Source: Janthinobacterium sp.
Lineage (GTDB): Bacteria > Pseudomonadota > Gammaproteobacteria > Burkholderiales > Burkholderiaceae_D
Assembly (NCBI GenBank): GCA_003133225.1
Contig: PKWL01000095.1
Span: 62,001-126,000 of the forward strand
Direction: 5' to 3'
DNA: 64,000 nt
Made by a program: the position numbers and the translations under genes. Positions 59,273-64,000 of this stretch are shown here, piece by piece. The notes beneath the pieces are model-generated. The model saw only the letters and a list, made by a program, of their open reading frames with translations, had not been told where the DNA came from and did not search any database. How positions within the stretch are numbered: position 1 is the first letter of the stretch; every line of letters begins with the position of its first letter.

Positions 59273-60151
59273 ATGACACAAACTCAAATCCTTCCATCGG
59301 ATCGGGTGCAGCATGGGCGCAGCATCGAGCGCGTGATTAGCGGCCAGGCCGTGATGGATGGCGCCGGCGTCAAGATCAATCGGATATTGACGCAAGGGCT
59401 ACAGCGCCGCCTCGACCCGTTCTTGATGTTCGATGCGTTCGGCAGCGACCAGGCGCACGACTATATCGCAGGCTTTCCCGAGCACCCGCACCGCGGTTTT
59501 GAGACGGTCTCTTACATGATCGCCGGACGCATGCGGCATAAGGACAGCGCCGGCCATGAGGGCTTGCTCAGCGGCGGCAGCGTGCAGTGGATGACGGCCG
59601 GGCGCGGCGTGATCCACTCGGAAATGCCGGAGCAGGAGGCGGGCGTGATGGAAGGTTTTCAGCTGTGGCTGAACCTGCCTGCGCGCGACAAACTGTGCCA
59701 ACCTTGGTATCGCGACTTTACGCATGAGCAGCTGCCACGCTTTACCACCGAGCACGGGGCCATGGTGCTCGTGATTGCTGGCAGCAGCCATGGGGTGGAA
59801 GGAGCTGTGCGGCGCCAAGTCACGGAGCCCCTTTACCTCGACATCGATTTGCCGGCCGGGGCGACGTTTAGCCAGGCACTGCCGGAAGGGCATAACGCCT
59901 TCATTCACGTCTTCCGCGGCGCCGTCAGCATCGGCGAAAAGGCAGTGCCGAGCTCGCGCATGGCGATCCTGGGCAACACGGCCGGCACTGACGGCGTGCA
60001 CATCCACGCCACCGAGGCGAGCCGGGTACTCCTCCTATGCGGGCGTCCGCTAAACGAGCCGATTGCGCAATATGGCCCGTTCGTGATGAACACGCAAGCT
60101 GAGATAAGCGAAGCGATCAAGGATTTCCGCGAAGGCCGCCTAGGCGAATAA
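59273..60151 (+). CDS. Pirin-family bicupin protein
   Basis: 292 residues. N-terminal cupin with the metal-binding HPHRGFETVSYMIAG and IHSEMPEQE (His/His/His/Glu set), C-terminal pirin domain (HVFRGAVSIG). Pirins of this type can show quercetinase-like dioxygenase activity. Cotranscription with azoR suggests a role in quinone or flavonoid stress. GGAG precedes ATG 59273. Confidence 0.9.
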   Translation: MTQTQILPSDRVQHGRSIERVISGQAVMDGAGVKINRILTQGLQRRLDPFLMFDAFGSDQAHDYIAGFPEHPHRGFETVSYMIAGRMRHKDSAGHEGLLSGGSVQWMTAGRGVIHSEMPEQEAGVMEGFQLWLNLPARDKLCQPWYRDFTHEQLPRFTTEHGAMVLVIAGSSHGVEGAVRRQVTEPLYLDIDLPAGATFSQALPEGHNAFIHVFRGAVSIGEKAVPSSRMAILGNTAGTDGVHIHATEASRVLLLCGRPLNEPIAQYGPFVMNTQAEISEAIKDFREGRLGE

Positions 60152-60249
60152 AAAAACCGATGGCCGTGCGCGGCGTCGGCAAAGGGGCCCCGCCATTGCT
60201 GCCGGCAATACGGCAAGCACAGGCGGCAAGAAGCAGCTAAAATCAAGAC

Positions 60250-60795
60250 ATGGCTACCTCTTTCATCGCGTGGCTCAAGTACTTGAGCCGAATCTGCGGC
60301 TTCGACAGCATCGATTCGTTCCCGCCAGGCCACCGGTACGCGCGCACGGCTTGGAACGGCGCCTATTTTGACATCGCCTCGGACATGAAACCAGACGAAA
60401 TCGAGCGCAGGCTTTGCGCTGCGATCGCCAACACGCCCACCGTTTTCGGCTACATCACGAACCCGACCCCGCGCATGCAAAGAGCCCTGTTCTGCGTGCT
60501 TGACGAGCGCGTGCGCAGCAAGGGCAATGCGGACGAGTTGCTGCGCCTGCTAATTGATGCCTATCGCAGCCCGCATATCCGGGAGGCCATTCCCGGCCTG
60601 CGCGCGGCCATCATGGCTACCGAGCTAGACGAGACGGGCGCACGGCTACGCAGCGTCCTGGGCTTCCTAGCGCAGATGGAGGCGCCATTCGATGTCATCG
60701 AGCTCGCGGCCCCGACGACTCAGACGTTGGACGTCATTAACGGCGCGGCGGCAGCGCCTGACCAGGGCGACGCCCGACAGGAATGGACGCCATGA
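60250..60795 (+). CDS. Hypothetical protein coupled to M14 peptidase gene
   Basis: 181 residues not recognised as any family. It is mostly helical, without signal peptide or membrane segment; the first 60 residues (WLKYLSRICGFDSID, YFDIASDMKPDEIERRL) look structured and the last 25 look disordered. Its stop overlaps the next gene's start by ATGA, so the pair is translationally coupled. No obvious ribosome site precedes ATG 60250. Confidence 0.6.
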   Translation: MATSFIAWLKYLSRICGFDSIDSFPPGHRYARTAWNGAYFDIASDMKPDEIERRLCAAIANTPTVFGYITNPTPRMQRALFCVLDERVRSKGNADELLRLLIDAYRSPHIREAIPGLRAAIMATELDETGARLRSVLGFLAQMEAPFDVIELAAPTTQTLDVINGAAAAPDQGDARQEWTP

Positions 60796-61745
60796 GCAGC
60801 CGGTTGCATTTCAAATCCGTCCATTACGAGGGCCAAACGGGCGGCCCGCGCGTGATCATCCTGGGCGCCGTACACGGCAACGAAACCTGCGGCACCAAGG
60901 CCATCTTGCGCGTGATGGCGCAGCTTGACAGCGGTGCATTGTGCCTCGCCGCCGGCAGCCTCACTTTGGTGCCGGTCGCCAATCCTCTGGCCTACGCCCT
61001 TGGCAAGCGCGACGGCGAACGCAACCTCAACCGCAGCCTGTTCCCGAAAGACCATCCGCTTAACTTTGAAGACCGCATCGCCAACTGGCTGTGCCCCCTG
61101 CTGGCACAACATGAGGTGCTGCTCGACCTCCATTCCTTCGCTGCCAGCAGTGAGGCGTTTGTGATGGTTGGCCCGCGCGACAACAGGGGCCCCCTGGAAC
61201 CGTTTGCGCGCGAGGCGCAAGAACGCGCCTGGGCGCGCCGGCTCGGCGTGCGCCGCTTTGTCGATGGCTGGCTCCCCACCCACGCCGAGGGCGTGCAGCG
61301 GCGCACGCCAAGCGGCGGCGACAGCGCGGCGATGATCGATTACGGCATGGGCACCACGGAATATCTACGCTCGAGGGGAGGATACGCCTTGACGCTCGAA
61401 TGCGGACAGCATGACGCTCCGGGCGCGCCCGAATTGGCCTACGGGGCGATCGTGAATACCCTCGCCTTCCTCGGCATGATCGCGGCCGCGGCGGCGGCGC
61501 CGGTGGCGGCAGCGGACATGGAGGCAATTAGCATGGTCGCGGTGCACGACAAAATGGGTGCGCACGACGTATTTAGCCGCAACTGGGTCAGTTTCGAGCG
61601 CGTGCAAAAAGGTGACGAGATCGGCAAGCGCGCCGACGGCTCGCCCGTTCGCGCCGAATTCGACGGCCGCATCCTTTTCCCCGATCCCATGGCTGCGCCT
61701 GGCCATGAATGGTATTACCTGGCCAAAACCAATCCGTCGTTTTAG
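60792..61745 (+). CDS. Succinylglutamate desuccinylase/aspartoacylase family protein
   Basis: 317 residues of the M14 zinc carboxypeptidase superfamily: GAVHGNETCGTKAI supplies zinc ligands His and Glu, LLDLHSFAA the second His, and YALTLECGQHDAPGA a probable catalytic Glu. The C-terminal barrel domain (VQKGDEIGKRADGSPV) is typical of the AstE/AspA group. Hydrolyses an N-acyl amino acid; substrate unknown. ATG 60792 is preferred for the ATGA overlap; ATG 60783 is three codons upstream. Confidence 0.85.
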   Translation: MSSRLHFKSVHYEGQTGGPRVIILGAVHGNETCGTKAILRVMAQLDSGALCLAAGSLTLVPVANPLAYALGKRDGERNLNRSLFPKDHPLNFEDRIANWLCPLLAQHEVLLDLHSFAASSEAFVMVGPRDNRGPLEPFAREAQERAWARRLGVRRFVDGWLPTHAEGVQRRTPSGGDSAAMIDYGMGTTEYLRSRGGYALTLECGQHDAPGAPELAYGAIVNTLAFLGMIAAAAAAPVAAADMEAISMVAVHDKMGAHDVFSRNWVSFERVQKGDEIGKRADGSPVRAEFDGRILFPDPMAAPGHEWYYLAKTNPSF

Positions 61746-61879
61746 GCACTGCGCGCATCAGCCGATGCAACGCCGGGCCCCGACCCAGCCGCCCGGGCCG
61801 CCACTGTGCGCGAACCGGGCCGGGCCCTAGGATCGGGAGTCGATCCCTGGCGCCACCGGCAGATTTGCCGCGCGTCGTT

Positions 61880-61885
61880 TATAAT
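61880..61885 (+). promoter_or_regulatory. Possible -10 box before map
   Basis: Perfect TATAAT 71 bases upstream of the chosen map start in an otherwise GC-rich gap. A TTGCCG lies only nine bases before it, too close for a -35. Confidence 0.35.
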
Positions 61886-61956
61886 TTCATCATGGGTCTG
61901 CGTTTTCGCATTTTTTATGCCCGCTGTTATTTCTACTTTGCTGATTGCGAGCACTT

Positions 61957-62784
61957 ATGTCTTCTATTTCCATTAAGACCCCGGCTGATATCGAAGGCAT
62001 GCGGGTCGCCGGCCGCCTCGGCGCCGACGTGCTCGATTACATCACGCCGTTCGTGCGAGCAGGCGTTACCACTGGCGAACTCGACCGCCTGTGCCATGAA
62101 TATATGATCAACGTCCAAGGTACCATCCCGGCCCCCCTCAATTACTGTCCTCCCGGCTATACCCCATTCCCGAAAGCGATTTGCACCTCGGTCAACGATG
62201 TGATCTGCCACGGCATTCCGGGCGATAAGGTACTCAAGAGCGGTGACGTCGTCAATCTTGACATCACCGTGATCAAGGATGGCTACCATGGCGACACCAG
62301 CCGCATGTTTTTTGTCGGCGAGCCGTCGATTCTGGCGCGGCGCTTGTCGGCAATCACTTTCGAATGCATGTGGCTGGGCATCGCCAAGATCAAGCCGGGC
62401 GCGCATCTGGGCGACATTGGCCATGTGATCCAGCAGCACGCCGAAAAAGCAGGCTACAGCGTCGTACGCGAATTTTGCGGCCACGGCATCGGCAAGGTTT
62501 TCCACGAAGAGCCGCAAGTGTTGCATTATGGCCGTCCCAACACGCTGGAAAAGTTGCAAGCGGGCATGATCTTCACGGTGGAACCGATGATCAACGCCGG
62601 CCGCCGCGAGATCCGCGAAATGGGCGACGGCTGGACCATCAAGACCAAGGACCATAGCTTGTCGGCGCAGTGGGAACATACGGTGCTGGTCACCGAGACC
62701 GGCTATGAAGTGCTTACGGTCTCGCCCATGATGCCGCCGCCACCGCCATTCATTGCTGCCAGTTTGCCCAGCGTGCTCGCCTAA
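61957..62784 (+). CDS. map: Methionine aminopeptidase type I
   Basis: 275 residues. The five metal ligands fall in NLDITVIKDGYHGDTSRMFF (two Asp), GHGIGKVFHEEP (His), FTVEPMINAG (Glu) and WEHTVLVTE (Glu). Removes initiator Met. ATG 61957 begins the conserved SSISIKTPADIEGMR; a TTG four codons upstream is an alternative. Followed 6 bp later by glnD. Confidence 0.95.
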   Translation: MSSISIKTPADIEGMRVAGRLGADVLDYITPFVRAGVTTGELDRLCHEYMINVQGTIPAPLNYCPPGYTPFPKAICTSVNDVICHGIPGDKVLKSGDVVNLDITVIKDGYHGDTSRMFFVGEPSILARRLSAITFECMWLGIAKIKPGAHLGDIGHVIQQHAEKAGYSVVREFCGHGIGKVFHEEPQVLHYGRPNTLEKLQAGMIFTVEPMINAGRREIREMGDGWTIKTKDHSLSAQWEHTVLVTETGYEVLTVSPMMPPPPPFIAASLPSVLA

Positions 62785-62790
62785 GCTCGT

Positions 62791-64000
62791 ATGCCTTACG
62801 CCGCCATCAAGAAGCAATTTCAAGAGCAGCTCAAGCAACAACTAAAAGCCGACCGTCAGCGCATCATCGCGGCCTTTCAAGAAGATGGCAAGCCCGAAAA
62901 ATTCCTGCGCAATTTGCGCCGCAGCGTCGATGCGGCGCTCACTGCCGCGTGGCAGGCGGCCCATTTGCCTTCCACCACCGCGCTGATCGGTGTCGGCGGT
63001 TACGGCCGCGGCGAGCTCTACCCCTATTCCGACGTCGACCTATTGATCCTGCTTAGCGGCGCACCCGATGCCGCCACCCAGGATAAGCTCGAACACCTAG
63101 TTCAGCTGTTGTGGGACCTGGGCCTGGAAATCGGGCATAGCATCCGCACCGTCGATGAATGCTTGGATGAGTCCAAAGCCGATATCACCGTGCAAACGAG
63201 TTTACTGGAAGCGCGCCTCGTGTGCGGCGACCCAGCCCTCTTCGCCCAGCTGCAAAAACGTTATCAGGCAGCGCTCGACGCGCAGGTTTTTTTCCAGGCC
63301 AAGACAGCCGAGATGCGCCAGCGACACGTCAAATACGAAGACACCGCCTTCAGTCTGGAGCCCAATTGCAAGGAAAGCCCGGGCGGCTTGCGTGACCTGC
63401 AGGTCATTTTATGGGTCGCCAAGGCGGCCGGCCTGGCAAATTCCTGGCCCAAGTTCGCTATCCGCGGCCTCATCACGCAAACCGAGGCGCGCCAATTGAT
63501 GGAAAAAGAGCGTGCGTTTAAGGATATTCGCGTGCGCCTGCACTTGCATGCCGGACGGCGCGAAGACCGCCTCGTGTTCGACGTCCAGACGGCAATCGCG
63601 GAATCGATCGGCTTACATTCGACGGGCGAAGGTATCAACCAGCGGCGCGCCAGCGAAATTTTGATGCAGCGTTATTACCGGGCCGCCAAAGTGGTCACCC
63701 AGCTAAATACCATCTTGCTGCAAAACATCGAAGCGCAGCTGTTCCCGCAACCCTACGCCGCGCTACCGATCAATCCGCGCTTTAATGAAGTCAACGGCCT
63801 AATTGACATCAGTGCCGATGACACGTTTGAAAAAGACCCGTCCGCCATACTGGAAATCTTCGTCTTGATGACCGAGCACCCGAACCTGAAGGGCATGACG
63901 GCGCGGGCGACGCGGTCCTTGTGGCACACGCGTTTTCTAATTGATGCGCCATTCCGCCAGGATCCGGTCAATCGCGCCCTGTTCATGCGCATCTTGCAAG
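62791..64000 (+). CDS. glnD: Bifunctional uridylyltransferase/uridylyl-removing enzyme, N-terminal part
   Basis: The first 403 codons are in the window; the family is about 850-900 residues, so the HD and ACT domains lie past the right edge. The nucleotidyltransferase motif GVGGYGRGELYPYSDVDLLIL (catalytic Asp pair) is at about residue 70, followed by the GlnD linker region (KYEDTAFSLEPNCKESPGGLRDLQ). It uridylylates PII to signal nitrogen status. Immediately after map, as in many proteobacteria. Confidence 0.93.
   Translation, partial: MPYAAIKKQFQEQLKQQLKADRQRIIAAFQEDGKPEKFLRNLRRSVDAALTAAWQAAHLPSTTALIGVGGYGRGELYPYSDVDLLILLSGAPDAATQDKLEHLVQLLWDLGLEIGHSIRTVDECLDESKADITVQTSLLEARLVCGDPALFAQLQKRYQAALDAQVFFQAKTAEMRQRHVKYEDTAFSLEPNCKESPGGLRDLQVILWVAKAAGLANSWPKFAIRGLITQTEARQLMEKERAFKDIRVRLHLHAGRREDRLVFDVQTAIAESIGLHSTGEGINQRRASEILMQRYYRAAKVVTQLNTILLQNIEAQLFPQPYAALPINPRFNEVNGLIDISADDTFEKDPSAILEIFVLMTEHPNLKGMTARATRSLWHTRFLIDAPFRQDPVNRALFMRILQ

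Overview
The window looks like chromosomal DNA of a betaproteobacterium in the order Burkholderiales, most likely close to Oxalobacteraceae. The basis is a short H-NS protein of the WTGRGRQP type, the ppsA/ppsR divergent pair, the pyc gene, the ratA-rnfH/smpB block, and the long operon rpsB-tsf-pyrH-frr-uppS-cdsA-dxr-rseP-bamA-skp-lpxD-fabZ-lpxA-lpxB-rnhB. The genus cannot be fixed from sequence alone. No rRNA, tRNA or CRISPR array was recognised.

Layout. (1) 1-1514: 5' part of pyruvate carboxylase (minus), running off the left edge. (2) About 2209-8220: a roughly 6-kb island directly downstream of guaA. An 18-bp copy of the guaA 3' end lies at its far side, differing only at synonymous third positions. 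The island holds a HipA/HipB-like toxin-antitoxin pair with an ATAGGC/GCCTAT operator array, an AbiEi/DUF6088-type antitoxin whose AbiEii toxin partner is frameshifted and cut off, a short tyrosine-recombinase fragment, and a 798-residue primase (AEP, TOTE type)-helicase fusion. No intact integrase is present. A nucleotidyltransferase (MntA-like) antitoxin remnant lies just outside. (3) 8221-13701: housekeeping guaA-guaB, a DUF4124 protein, rnfH-ratA and smpB. (4) 13937-22247: H-NS, a 1.6-kb stretch without recognisable genes, an SPFH/NfeD membrane pair, ppsA/ppsR and an EAL response regulator. (5) 22267-37704: a dense minus-strand run for translation (rpsB, tsf, frr), UMP kinase, isoprenoid/undecaprenyl and phospholipid synthesis (dxr, uppS, cdsA), outer-membrane biogenesis (rseP, bamA, skp), lipid A (lpxD, lpxA, lpxB) with fabZ, and rnhB plus an RNA methyltransferase. 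Overlapping stops and starts imply translational coupling. (6) 38132-61745: about 24 kb of accessory genes between rpsB and map-glnD, which are usually close neighbours. (7) 61957-64000: map and the 5' part of glnD.

The accessory block in (6) holds the most unusual locus: an FHA protein with a cysteine-rich N-terminus, facing a minus-strand pair made of an SPFH/coiled-coil protein with zinc ribbons at both ends and a SHOCT-Ser/Thr kinase-coiled-coil-FGE-sulfatase fusion. The FGE C-terminus lacks the catalytic cysteines and resembles variable C-type-lectin folds of diversity-generating retroelement targets. A 34-residue single-span peptide follows. The same block carries a ycaO gene with three in-frame stops and a frameshift, a cNMP-binding/thioredoxin-reductase-like fusion, an orphan PQQ-type beta-propeller dehydrogenase, and a patatin phospholipase. 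Several broken genes (mntA-like, abiEii, recombinase, ycaO) and long gene-free stretches suggest ongoing gene decay, or in part sequencing error.
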